Source: Chlorobiota bacterium
Lineage (GTDB): Bacteria > Bacteroidota > Bacteroidia > Bacteroidales > F082
Assembly (NCBI GenBank): GCA_030618545.1
Contig: JAUXDH010000004.1
Span: 1-48,672, forward strand
DNA length: 48,672 nucleotides
Direction: 5' to 3'
Part shown: in pieces, positions 39,144-48,196 of the stretch
Layout: each line of letters begins with the position of its first letter
How positions within the stretch are numbered: position 1 is the first letter of the stretch
The notes under the pieces: generated by a model
What the model was told of the DNA's origin: nothing
The model's database searches: none
Seen by the model: only the letters and a program-made list of their open reading frames with translations
Program-made: the position numbers and the translations under genes

Positions 39144-41282
39144 TCAATAAGCCGCTAATTGTAAATTGATTTTCTGACCTTTTTTAATTTCTGACCCTGC
39201 TTTAACAGATTGTGCTTTCACCATCCCCCTGCCGCTCAACCGGGTTTTCATCCCCATATTTTCAAGAAGGAAAACAGCATCCCTTGCTTTCATGCCAAGG
39301 ACATCCGGCACCTTTTTTTCGTTGAATTCTGCAGACTCGAACATTAATTTTTCTTCAATCAGAATTGCTGAAGCCCATTGTACATCATGTAAATAGTCTG
39401 CAACGGGTATGTTCAATGCAGCATAAATGGTCTTTAGTTCAGGATAGGTTGCAGGGATATTCTTTTCCGGATGGTGAGGCGTTATGTTTTCATCCTGATC
39501 GCTAAACTCAAATGCCAGCATGGTGGAATACAATTTATCTGCAATTTCCTTGAATGCGGGCGCAGCGACAGAACCACCATAATACTTGCCACGTGTAGGT
39601 TTGTTGATGACAACAATACATGAGAACTTTGGCCTGTCGGCAGGGAAGTAGCCCACAAAAGAAGCATTGTACTCATTTTTGTATCCTCCTTTTCCGGCGA
39701 TTTTAGCTGTACCGGTTTTTCCAGCTATTTTATATGGGCTGTCTTTGAAGACGTTTCTTCCGGTTCCTCTTTCAATAACTCCTTCCAAAAGAGATTGGGC
39801 AAGATCAATGGTGTTTTCTGATGCAATTTTCTTGTTAATAACCTGAGGTTTAAACTTCTTTTTTGTACTGATTCCATCCCTGACTTCAGTAACAAACATC
39901 GGTTTCATCAGTTTCCCATCGTTAGCAACGGCATTGTAGAATGCCAGTGTCTGCAATGGAGTCAACTGTAACTCATAACCGAAAGAGAGTACTGTGAGAG
40001 ATGTACCCCACCATACCTGCTTGTTGGAAGGGTGCTTAATATACGGTTTGCCTTCACCCAGTATTTCTATTCCAAGAGGCTGGTTCAGAGACATGCTGTA
40101 GAGCCGGTCAATATATTTTTCAGGTTGGTGACCAAAGGCCCTGTCCATAACCTTTACCATTCCTACATTAGACGAGAACTCAAATACCTCTCGCACAGTT
40201 ACCCGGCCATTGCCAATTTTTTTAACATCCTGAACAGGGATGCCATTCATCATTATAAAGCCATTGCCGGTGATTACGCTGTCGGTGAGCCTTATGCCGC
40301 CGTCTTCCAGTGCCGCAATAATGTTGGGGAGCTTGAAGGTAGAACCTGGTTCAATGCTTTCGCCAATGGCATAATTGTAGATTTCTTTGTACTTATTATC
40401 GGATGAATCATACCTGAGGTTAGCAATTGCCCTTACACTGCCTGACTCCACTTCCATAATAACTGCACAGCCCTGGAATGCACCATGATTCATCATCTGA
40501 CGGAGTAAAGCATGTTCGGCAATGTCCTGGATATTTACATCGATGGTTGTAACGATATCAAGTCCATCTTTCGGATCTACCTCGTTTTCATCATGAATGG
40601 GGATCAAATCACCATTGTTGATGCGTCTCATCACCTGCTTTCCTTCTTTGCCTGTCAGGTATTCAGAATAGGCCCCCTCCAGTCCAACAAAGAGGTCAGC
40701 ATTTTTGATCTCATACCCAATGGTTCTCTGAGCCAGTTCCTTGAAAGGCATTTCACGGCGTGTGCTCTGAATAGCGATCAGTCCTCCACGGTATTTTCCT
40801 CTGCGCAGAATCGGCAATGTCCTGATCTCTTTTAACTGTTCATAGGTTACTTTCTTCCCAAGCAGGTGATACCGGTTCCCCTTTTTTCTTGCCTTGACCA
40901 GGTCGCTTTTGAAGCGGGATTGTGATTTGGTGTCGAGGACCTGAGACAAGCCTGCAGCAAGAGAATCTACATTCCTGTAAAAAAACTGATCAGAAATTAA
41001 TGTAGACGCCACGTCCATCCTGACCTCAAAAACGGGAACTGAAGTAGCCAGTAAACTCCCATCAGCAGCAAGGATATTGCCACGACTTGCTTCAAGGGTC
41101 ACCTCAATTATTTCCTGCGATTCTGCAATTGCCCGCAGTTTCGGCCCTTCTTTCACCTGGATAAAGATGATTTTACCAACGATAAGCAAACCAAAAATCA
41201 GCATGACGAAATACACCAGGTAAACCCTCCACAATATGTCTTTTTTAGCGTCTTTCACTTTATGCTTATTCTTCCGCCACAA
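39144..41282 (-). CDS. ftsI: Penicillin-binding protein (FtsI/PBP2-type transpeptidase) with PASTA domain
   Basis: SxxK-like EPGSTFKLPN, SSN, KTGTAKIAGKGG; C-terminal PASTA-like VPDVLGMKARDAVFLLENMG. Confidence 0.95.
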   Translation of the reverse strand: MWRKNKHKVKDAKKDILWRVYLVYFVMLIFGLLIVGKIIFIQVKEGPKLRAIAESQEIIEVTLEASRGNILAADGSLLATSVPVFEVRMDVASTLISDQFFYRNVDSLAAGLSQVLDTKSQSRFKSDLVKARKKGNRYHLLGKKVTYEQLKEIRTLPILRRGKYRGGLIAIQSTRREMPFKELAQRTIGYEIKNADLFVGLEGAYSEYLTGKEGKQVMRRINNGDLIPIHDENEVDPKDGLDIVTTIDVNIQDIAEHALLRQMMNHGAFQGCAVIMEVESGSVRAIANLRYDSSDNKYKEIYNYAIGESIEPGSTFKLPNIIAALEDGGIRLTDSVITGNGFIMMNGIPVQDVKKIGNGRVTVREVFEFSSNVGMVKVMDRAFGHQPEKYIDRLYSMSLNQPLGIEILGEGKPYIKHPSNKQVWWGTSLTVLSFGYELQLTPLQTLAFYNAVANDGKLMKPMFVTEVRDGISTKKKFKPQVINKKIASENTIDLAQSLLEGVIERGTGRNVFKDSPYKIAGKTGTAKIAGKGGYKNEYNASFVGYFPADRPKFSCIVVINKPTRGKYYGGSVAAPAFKEIADKLYSTMLAFEFSDQDENITPHHPEKNIPATYPELKTIYAALNIPVADYLHDVQWASAILIEEKLMFESAEFNEKKVPDVLGMKARDAVFLLENMGMKTRLSGRGMVKAQSVKAGSEIKKGQKINLQLAAY

Positions 41283-41643
41283 TGATTTTTATAGGATCCG
41301 TACTTTCTTTGATGCCTGATTTACCAAGCTTTTTGGCCAGTTGTGATTGTTTGGTTAATTCTGTAAGCTTTGATTTGGTAGTGATGTATTCGTACCTGCT
41401 CTCTTTCAATTCTTTTCTCAGGTGGTTGATCTTTCGTATTTTTCTTTCAGCATAGTAATTATTGGCGATGTAAATGAAAGCAAGGAAAGTGACGAATACC
41501 AGGTATGGAAAGAATTTGAAAGTACTTACTTTCAGTATTTCGCCTCCAAGAAATTCCTTAACGGCATTTCCAACCCTTTTGCCAGATCCGGATCTTTGTA
41601 CCCGTTTCCCTTGTTTCTTTATTTTTTTAGTGTTTTCGGTCAT
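41266..41643 (-). CDS. FtsL-like cell division protein
   Basis: Small single-TM coiled-coil protein in the ftsL position between rsmH and ftsI. Confidence 0.75.
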   Translation of the reverse strand: MTENTKKIKKQGKRVQRSGSGKRVGNAVKEFLGGEILKVSTFKFFPYLVFVTFLAFIYIANNYYAERKIRKINHLRKELKESRYEYITTKSKLTELTKQSQLAKKLGKSGIKESTDPIKIIVAEE

Positions 41644-41645
41644 GT

Positions 41646-42539
41646 TCAGATTTTTTCAGCAATTCTTAGTTTAGCGCTCCTGGCCCTGCTGTTACTTTTG
41701 ATTTCATCATCGTCAGGTACAATAGGCCTTGAGTTGATGGCTTTGAAATCAACAATGGGATTGCCATAGAAATCTTTTTGGAGATTACCTTCAAAATTGC
41801 CGGTCCTGATGAAGTTCTTTACCAGTCTGTCTTCAAGGGAATGATAAGATATGACGACCAATCTTCCTCCTTTAGCCAGGACTTCAAAAGATTGCTTCAA
41901 CAGTGACTTTAATGCTGAAAGCTCATCATTGACAGATATGCGTAAAGCCTGGAATACCAGGGCGAGGAATTTATTTTGTTTGTTAGCCGGAAAACATTTA
42001 GCAACAACTTCAGAAAGTTGGGCAGTAGATTTAATAGGTTGTTCCTCTCTTGCTGAAGATATGGCCCTGGCAACACAATGGCTGTTTTTAATTTCTCCGT
42101 ATTCCCTGAACAGGGTTTTAAGATCATTTTCGTCATAAGTGTTAACGATCTCGGCTGCAGTTATTGACTGGCTGCTGTTCATCCTCATGTCAAGATTTCC
42201 TTCAAATCGTGTGGAGAATCCACGGGAGGCAGTGTCAAACTGGTGGGAAGAAACACCCAGGTCTGCCAGTATACCATTAACCGGAATTGAATTATGAAAT
42301 CGCAAAAAGTTTTTTAAGTAACTGAAATTCTGGTTAATGAAGGTGAAGCGATCATCATCTATCACATTGTTCCCTGCTTCTGCATCCTGATCAAAGGCCA
42401 GTAATCTCCCGGAAGTCAACTGATCGAGGATGGCTCGCGAATGTCCGCCACCCCCAAATGTGGCATCTACATAGATGCCTTCAGGCCTGATGTCCAGCCC
42501 TTCTAACGACTGCTTAAGTAATACAGGTATGTGATACAT
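41646..42539 (-). CDS. rsmH: 16S rRNA (cytosine(1402)-N(4))-methyltransferase
   Basis: YHIPVLLKQSLEGLDIRPEGIYVDATFGGGGHSRAIL; start placed at MYHIPVLL. Confidence 0.96.
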   Translation of the reverse strand: MYHIPVLLKQSLEGLDIRPEGIYVDATFGGGGHSRAILDQLTSGRLLAFDQDAEAGNNVIDDDRFTFINQNFSYLKNFLRFHNSIPVNGILADLGVSSHQFDTASRGFSTRFEGNLDMRMNSSQSITAAEIVNTYDENDLKTLFREYGEIKNSHCVARAISSAREEQPIKSTAQLSEVVAKCFPANKQNKFLALVFQALRISVNDELSALKSLLKQSFEVLAKGGRLVVISYHSLEDRLVKNFIRTGNFEGNLQKDFYGNPIVDFKAINSRPIVPDDDEIKSNSRARSAKLRIAEKI

Positions 42540-42543
42540 TTGC

Positions 42544-43005
42544 TTAGCTCTCTGTGTCCAGTTCACCCATCACCTCTTCGGCAAGCTTAGCGAAGTCATC
42601 AGGATCGTAATCAACAGCATTCTCATACATTGATTTATCCCAGATCTCGAACCGGTTTACAACTGATGTAAGCACGATCTCTTTTGTGATTTCGCCATAT
42701 TTCACCAGGTCTTTTGGAATGAGCAACCTTCCGGTTCCATCCAACTCCACCGGCTTCACTCCAGCCATGAATTTGGTGACGAATTCCGCGTTTTTCCGAT
42801 TAAACATATTAAGCTTACTAACCATCCCGGATTCATTTTGCCAGTTCTGATGTGGAAAAAGCTCAAGGCATTTCTTAAAGATGCTTCGCTTAATGACAAA
42901 TCCCTGTTTTACAGCTTCCCCCATCTGATTCTTCAGGGATGCAGGAAACATCAAACGCCCTTTAGCGTCAACCTTACACTCATATGTCCCAAGGAAATTA
43001 ACCAT
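42544..43005 (-). CDS. mraZ: Division/cell wall cluster transcriptional repressor MraZ
   Basis: FLGTYECKVDAKGRLMFPASLKNQM, LDGTGRLLIPKDL SpoVT/AbrB-like repeats. Confidence 0.96.
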   Translation of the reverse strand: MVNFLGTYECKVDAKGRLMFPASLKNQMGEAVKQGFVIKRSIFKKCLELFPHQNWQNESGMVSKLNMFNRKNAEFVTKFMAGVKPVELDGTGRLLIPKDLVKYGEITKEIVLTSVVNRFEIWDKSMYENAVDYDPDDFAKLAEEVMGELDTES

Positions 43006-43027
43006 TAAAAATTGCGGAATAATGGCA

Positions 43028-43080
43028 TAAAAGTACTATATAATTACCACAAAAAGACATTATTTACCACCTTTTACCAC
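43028..43080 (-). promoter_or_regulatory. mraZ promoter with phased GTGGTAA boxes (probable MraZ operator)
   Basis: Minus strand GTGGTAAAAG GTGGTAAATA ATGTCTTTTT GTGGTAATTA: three boxes on a 10-bp grid (43074-43080, 43064-43070, 43044-43050), then TACTTTTA -7-like element. Confidence 0.7.
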
Positions 43081-43184
43081 ATTGTTAACAAAATGTTACG
43101 TTTTTAACACGATTTCTTTTCAAGCCATGCTTTGTAAAAAATTGAATTACAAAAGCTAAGTTCCTGAATTCATAACTCATTGGA

Positions 43185-43224
43185 ACTTATTAACATTGTT
43201 AAACCGGAGATTTTGTTAATAAGT
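43185..43224. repeat. 11-bp perfect inverted repeat with 18-nt spacer
   Basis: ACTTATTAACA ... TGTTAATAAGT in the mraZ-acyltransferase divergent region. Confidence 0.8.
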
Positions 43225-43257
43225 GCAATTAGCGGCTAAATGCTTTATCTTTGTTGG

Positions 43258-44169
43258 ATGACAGCGGAAAAACCTGTACAAATCAGTCCTGAAAAAGAGC
43301 CACAGAGAGACAGCCTTCTCGACGTGGAAAAGATGCTCGCGAACAAGAATCCATTGCTCAAAAAGATACTCCCCGGGTTTATCATTTCTTACCTGAAAAG
43401 AGTTTTACATCAGGATGAAATGAACGATTACATGATCAGGTTCGGTAATTTAACCGGTGTAGCATTTATCGATGCAGTGCTTGATGATATGAACACCAAT
43501 CTTGATCTGGTAGGAATAGAGAATATTCCTGTCAGGGATAAATGTATCATAGCTTCTAATCATCCGCTGGGTGGGCTGGATGGTATGGCGTTGATGTTAG
43601 CCGTTAGCAAAGTAAGAAAGGATATTGTTTTTCCCGTAAATGATATCCTGATGAATATCGGGAACCTTAAAGAACTATTTATCCCGATAAACAAACACGG
43701 CAGTAATGCGGAAAACATCAAAATAATCAATGACACTTTTGCTTCGGACAAGGTCGTCTGCTATTTTCCATTTGGTCTTGTATCCAGAAAAAGAAAAGGA
43801 GAGATCAAGGACCTGGAGTGGAAGACAACTTTTGTCACAAAAGCCAGAAGGTTTAAACGTGACATCATTCCCACACATATCAGCGGCAAAAACACCAACT
43901 TTTTCTATAACCTTTCAAACCTGAGAAAAAGACTGCGTATCAAAGCCAATATCGAAATGCTTTTCCTTGTAGATGAGTTATCCAAACAAAGGGATAAAAC
44001 ACTTGTCTTTACATTTGGAAAACCGGTGCCATACAGCTACTTTGATAAAAGATTCAGCATAGCGGAATGGGCGGAACTCATGCGGAGATATGTATATAAA
44101 ACGGGAGATGGCTACAATAAGTCTTTCATGGACTGGATTGAAAGTGAACAATCATCTTCAACTATTTAA
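43258..44169 (+). CDS. glsA: 1-acyl-glycerol-3-phosphate acyltransferase-like protein; probable glycine-lipid O-acyltransferase
   Basis: PlsC-type motif NHPLGGLDGMAL and FPFGLVSRK; adjacent to an OlsB-like N-acyltransferase; start at MTAEKPVQ. Confidence 0.7.
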   Translation: MTAEKPVQISPEKEPQRDSLLDVEKMLANKNPLLKKILPGFIISYLKRVLHQDEMNDYMIRFGNLTGVAFIDAVLDDMNTNLDLVGIENIPVRDKCIIASNHPLGGLDGMALMLAVSKVRKDIVFPVNDILMNIGNLKELFIPINKHGSNAENIKIINDTFASDKVVCYFPFGLVSRKRKGEIKDLEWKTTFVTKARRFKRDIIPTHISGKNTNFFYNLSNLRKRLRIKANIEMLFLVDELSKQRDKTLVFTFGKPVPYSYFDKRFSIAEWAELMRRYVYKTGDGYNKSFMDWIESEQSSSTI

Positions 44170-44209
44170 GGCTAATAATCTGCCTTGCAATACAGATGAG
44201 TTTCGTACG

Positions 44210-44243
44210 TTGGTATTTTAGAAAACAGTTTCATTATCTTTGC
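44210..44243 (+). promoter_or_regulatory. Promoter of OlsB/GlsB-like gene
   Basis: TTGG - 21 nt - TATCTTTGC. Confidence 0.5.
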
Positions 44244-44266
44244 AATTAAATAAAAACTTTACCAGC

Positions 44267-45217
44267 ATGGAAACCATTATTCCTCCGGTTGCAAAGAATT
44301 TACTGCTAAAGGAATTGAATGAAGATCGTTTTCTCAGAAACACTAATAATGTTAACAATGAGATCTATGTAGTTTCGGAGAATACCGCACCAAGTGTAAT
44401 GAGGGAAATTGGCCGATTACGTGAGATTACCTTCAGGGATGCAGGTGGAGGCACTGGTCTGGAGCTCGATCTGGATGAATTTGATGGAGGCGATCATCCT
44501 TTTTTACAGATGATACTTTGGGATCCGCGTGAAAAGGAAATTGTAGGCGGCTACCGATATATTCATTGTAAGGATTTGGAAGTAAATGATAAGTACGAAG
44601 TGCTTTCACCCACAGCAAGTTTGTTCAGGTATTCCAAGAGATTCATCAAAGAATACTTCCCTTTTACCATTGAGCTCGGCAGGTCTTTTGTACAGCCTAT
44701 GTATCAGCCCCACTACAATTTACGCAGGGGAATGTATGCTCTTGATAACCTTTGGGATGGAATCGCGGCACTATTGATTGAGAACGATGATGTGAAATTC
44801 CTGTTTGGGAAGGTAACCATGTATCCTGATTTTGACCGGCTGGCCCGTGACATGATCCTTTTCTTTATGCATAAATATTTCCCGGATCCCAAAGATCTGA
44901 TTACGCCACTCGTACACGTAGAACTCACTACCTCAGAAAAAGTATTGAATAGCATCTTTGCCGGTTACAATTACCAGGAAGATTATAAAATCCTTGTGAC
45001 GAAAGTGAGAAATCTCGGTGAAAATATTCCTCCTTTGTTCAATGCTTATATGAACCTTTCAGCCACCATGAAGACATTTGGAACGGCCCTTAACAAACAT
45101 TTCGGGCATGTGGAAGAAACAGGAATACTTGTGACGGTTGATGATATTTACGATATCAAAAAGGAAAGACATTTTGTAACCTATAAAGGAAAATCAGAAA
45201 AGAAATCTGATTCATAA
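44267..45217 (+). CDS. glsB: GNAT family (OlsB/hemolysin-like) N-acyltransferase; probable glycine-lipid N-acyltransferase
   Basis: LREITFRDAGGGTGLELDLDEFD, IVGGYRYI, FTIELGRSFVQPMYQ; start at METIIPPV. Confidence 0.72.
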   Translation: METIIPPVAKNLLLKELNEDRFLRNTNNVNNEIYVVSENTAPSVMREIGRLREITFRDAGGGTGLELDLDEFDGGDHPFLQMILWDPREKEIVGGYRYIHCKDLEVNDKYEVLSPTASLFRYSKRFIKEYFPFTIELGRSFVQPMYQPHYNLRRGMYALDNLWDGIAALLIENDDVKFLFGKVTMYPDFDRLARDMILFFMHKYFPDPKDLITPLVHVELTTSEKVLNSIFAGYNYQEDYKILVTKVRNLGENIPPLFNAYMNLSATMKTFGTALNKHFGHVEETGILVTVDDIYDIKKERHFVTYKGKSEKKSDS

Positions 45218-45237
45218 AATAGAATCGGTTTGCAGGG

Positions 45238-45852
45238 ATGAGAATTACCCAGTCGGAATATATTACCAGTTCGGTCAAAGTAAATCAATGCCCGGAACCT
45301 GACAAACCTGAATATGCCTTCATTGGCCGATCCAATGTGGGCAAATCTTCATTGATCAATATGCTTACAGGGAAGCGCAAACTTGCGAAAGTTTCCGGCA
45401 GTCCTGGTAAGACCATTACCATTAACCATTTTCTGATTGACAAATCCTGGTACCTGGTTGATCTTCCCGGTTACGGTTATGCGAAACGCTCAAAATCCGA
45501 ACGTGCCAAATGGCAGAAAATGATCAGGAGCTATCTGCTGCTTCGTCCCAATTTGATGAGTGTATTTCTTCTGATTGACATCAGACACGATCCGCAAAAG
45601 AATGACCTTGAATTTATGGAATGGCTGGCCGTATCACAAATCCCATTTACCATCCTCTTTACCAAGGCTGACAAATTGAATAGGGTAAATGGGGAGTCAA
45701 TGGTAAATGCTTACAAAAAGCGTTTATTGCAAAAGTGGGAAGAGCTTCCAAATATTATTGTTACTTCTTCGGTAAATGGTAATGGGAAAGAAGTATGGCT
45801 CAGTTATATTGATGAAACAAATTCAATATTTGAAGAGCCATCAGGATCGTAA
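45238..45852 (+). CDS. engB: Ribosome biogenesis GTP-binding protein YihA/YsxC/EngB
   Basis: AFIGRSNVGKSSLINMLTGKRKLAKVSGSPGKTITINHFLI, VDLPGYGYAK, TKADK. Confidence 0.96.
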   Translation: MRITQSEYITSSVKVNQCPEPDKPEYAFIGRSNVGKSSLINMLTGKRKLAKVSGSPGKTITINHFLIDKSWYLVDLPGYGYAKRSKSERAKWQKMIRSYLLLRPNLMSVFLLIDIRHDPQKNDLEFMEWLAVSQIPFTILFTKADKLNRVNGESMVNAYKKRLLQKWEELPNIIVTSSVNGNGKEVWLSYIDETNSIFEEPSGS

Positions 45853-45858
45853 AACTTA

Positions 45859-46185
45859 TTATTCCATCTCAATCATTACATAACCTTTCGAAATCATTTG
45901 ACCTTTCTTAACATGAATGGCTTTCACTTTTCCATCAAATGGAGCCAGGATAACATTCTGCATTTTCATAGCTTCAAGAATGAGCAACCGATCCCCTTCC
46001 TCTACTTTTCTGCCGCGTCTTACGTAGAGTTTTTTAATAGTTCCGGGAATAAATGCTACTATCTTGCTCGGATCGTGTGGCACATATGGCTTGCGATTCT
46101 GAAACTTCTTGTTTAAGGTAGTTTTGTACTTTACCCCTTCCAGTTCCAGCGTAACATATTTCCTTTTGTTGTTTTCTTCTGCCAT
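45859..46185 (-). CDS. Biotin/lipoyl-containing carrier protein
   Basis: ILEAMKMQNVILAPFDGKVKAIHVKKGQMI biotinylation motif. Confidence 0.92.
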   Translation of the reverse strand: MAEENNKRKYVTLELEGVKYKTTLNKKFQNRKPYVPHDPSKIVAFIPGTIKKLYVRRGRKVEEGDRLLILEAMKMQNVILAPFDGKVKAIHVKKGQMISKGYVMIEME

Positions 46186-46194
46186 GATAAGATC

Positions 46195-47742
46195 TTAAAA
46201 TGGTGGAACACCGTGCTTTTTGAAGGGGAGATTTATATTCTTTTGGTTGGAGATTTCCAGTGCATGGATTAACATTTTCCTCGATTCTTCGGGCTCTACA
46301 ACTGCGTCAATGTAGCCAAATGCAGCAGCTACGTATGGATTGGCATACTTGGCTTTGTATTCTTCCACTTTAAGTTTGCGCATCTCGTCAGGTTTTTCAG
46401 CGCTATTGATTTCTTTTCGGAAAATGATGTTGGCTGCGCCTTCAGGTCCCATCACAGCGATTTCTGCAAGAGGCCATGCAAAAACAAAATCAGCACGAAG
46501 GTGATGCGAGCACATGGCTATGTAACCACCGCCATATGCCTTTCTCAATATCAAGGTGATTTTTGGGACTGTCGCTTCAGAATAGGCATAAAGTATTTTC
46601 GCCCCATGACGGATCACACCGGCATGCTCCTGATCAACGCCGGGTAGATAACCCGGTAGATCTACCAGGGTAACCAAAGGGATACTAAATGCATCACAGA
46701 ATCTAATAAACCTTGCAGCTTTATCCGAAGAGTCCACATCAAGCACTCCCGCCAGCACCAGTGGCTGGTTAGCTACTATACCTACTGTATGCCCATCAAT
46801 CCTGGCAAAACCGATAACGATGTTCTGTGCAAAGAGTTCCTGAACTTCAAGAAAATCTGAATCATCGCATAAGGCTTTAATCACATCCCTTACATCGTAT
46901 GGTTCTTTTGGATCGTCGGGTACTATGTTTTCCAGTTTATATTGTCTCGTTTTAGGGGATTTTTTGGGAAAACGAGCAGCTTTTTGCGAATTATTCCAGG
47001 GTATGAAACTTGCCAGTTTTTTAATCTGATTGAAACATTCTTCCTCACTTTCTGCATAGAAGTGTGCATTACCTGTGATTTCACAATGTACCCTTGCACC
47101 ACCCAGCTCCTCCATGGAAATCTCTTCCCCGATAACAGTCTTAATGACTTCGGGACCGGTGATGAACATTTTCGAAATCTTGTCGACCACAAATACAAAA
47201 TCAGTGAGGGCCGGTGAATAAACAGCACCTCCGGCACAAGGGCCGAGAATTACAGAAATTTGCGGTATAACACCCGATGCCAGCGTGTTTCTGAAAAATA
47301 TTTCACCATAACCTGCCAGTGAGTTCACTCCTTCCTGTATCCTGGCACCGCCAGAATCGTTAATGCCGATCAATGGGATTTTCAGCTTGAGCGCGTGATC
47401 CATGATCTTGGTGATCTTTTTGGCATGCATCCAGCCCAGGGAACCTCCTGCAACGGTGAAATCCTGAGCGAATATGCAGACAGGATGACCATTGATAGTT
47501 CCTGTTCCTGTAAGTACCCCGTCGCCAGGAAGGTACTTTTTGTCCATGTCAAAGTCCTTTGCCGCATGTTCAACAAAGAGATCGTACTCGTGAAAAGTTT
47601 TAGGATCAAGTAAGGTAATGATCCGCTCGCGAGCAGTTAGCTTACCTATGGCTTTTTGCTTTTCAATAGCCTTTTCGCCGCCCCCTTTCAATGCACTGCG
47701 CATGCGTCTTCGAAGGTCGGATGACTTCTCTTTTAGGCCCAT
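46195..47742 (-). CDS. Acyl-CoA carboxylase carboxyltransferase subunit (propionyl-CoA carboxylase beta / methylmalonyl-CoA decarboxylase alpha)
   Basis: GKLTARERIITLLDPKTFHEYD, GINDSGGARIQEGV, GGAVYSPALTDF, AYGGGYIAMCS. Confidence 0.92.
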   Translation of the reverse strand: MGLKEKSSDLRRRMRSALKGGGEKAIEKQKAIGKLTARERIITLLDPKTFHEYDLFVEHAAKDFDMDKKYLPGDGVLTGTGTINGHPVCIFAQDFTVAGGSLGWMHAKKITKIMDHALKLKIPLIGINDSGGARIQEGVNSLAGYGEIFFRNTLASGVIPQISVILGPCAGGAVYSPALTDFVFVVDKISKMFITGPEVIKTVIGEEISMEELGGARVHCEITGNAHFYAESEEECFNQIKKLASFIPWNNSQKAARFPKKSPKTRQYKLENIVPDDPKEPYDVRDVIKALCDDSDFLEVQELFAQNIVIGFARIDGHTVGIVANQPLVLAGVLDVDSSDKAARFIRFCDAFSIPLVTLVDLPGYLPGVDQEHAGVIRHGAKILYAYSEATVPKITLILRKAYGGGYIAMCSHHLRADFVFAWPLAEIAVMGPEGAANIIFRKEINSAEKPDEMRKLKVEEYKAKYANPYVAAAFGYIDAVVEPEESRKMLIHALEISNQKNINLPFKKHGVPPF

Positions 47743-47929
47743 ATGTTCAGGAATTATATTTTCAAAAAGAAGAGATAAACTTCGTTTGATCGGTTCTCAA
47801 TTCAAACAAAAACTTACCTCGCTAACATACAAAAATACGCCAAAAACATCCAGATGCAAGAATTTATTTGCAAATTAGACAAATAAAAATCTAAAACGTC
47901 AACACCATCAATTACATAAACAACTGACT

Positions 47930-48112
47930 ATGAATGCTGAAGACATCAGGGAATATGCCATGTCGCTGAAAGAGGTTACCGAAGGATTTCCGTTTGATAA
48001 TGAAACACTGGTTTTCAAGGTTAATAACAAAATGTTTGCCCTCATGAGCCTTGACGGGCCACTGAGAATAAACCTGAAATCTTTTAATCCAATTGCCCTG
48101 GGCTGGAATTAA
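47930..48112 (+). pseudogene. Truncated MmcQ/YjbR family protein
   Basis: MNAEDIREYAMSLKEVTEGFPFDNETLVFKVNNKMFALMSLDGPLRINLK matches the N-terminal half of MmcQ/YjbR proteins; stops after SFNPIALGWN with no C-terminal half downstream. Confidence 0.6.
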
Positions 48113-48196
48113 TGTTAACAATCTGTTAAAAAATTAGCGGTTAATCATTTTCATCTTATTTTTAGGCAATTATTAATTAATCAAAACATCTTTCTT

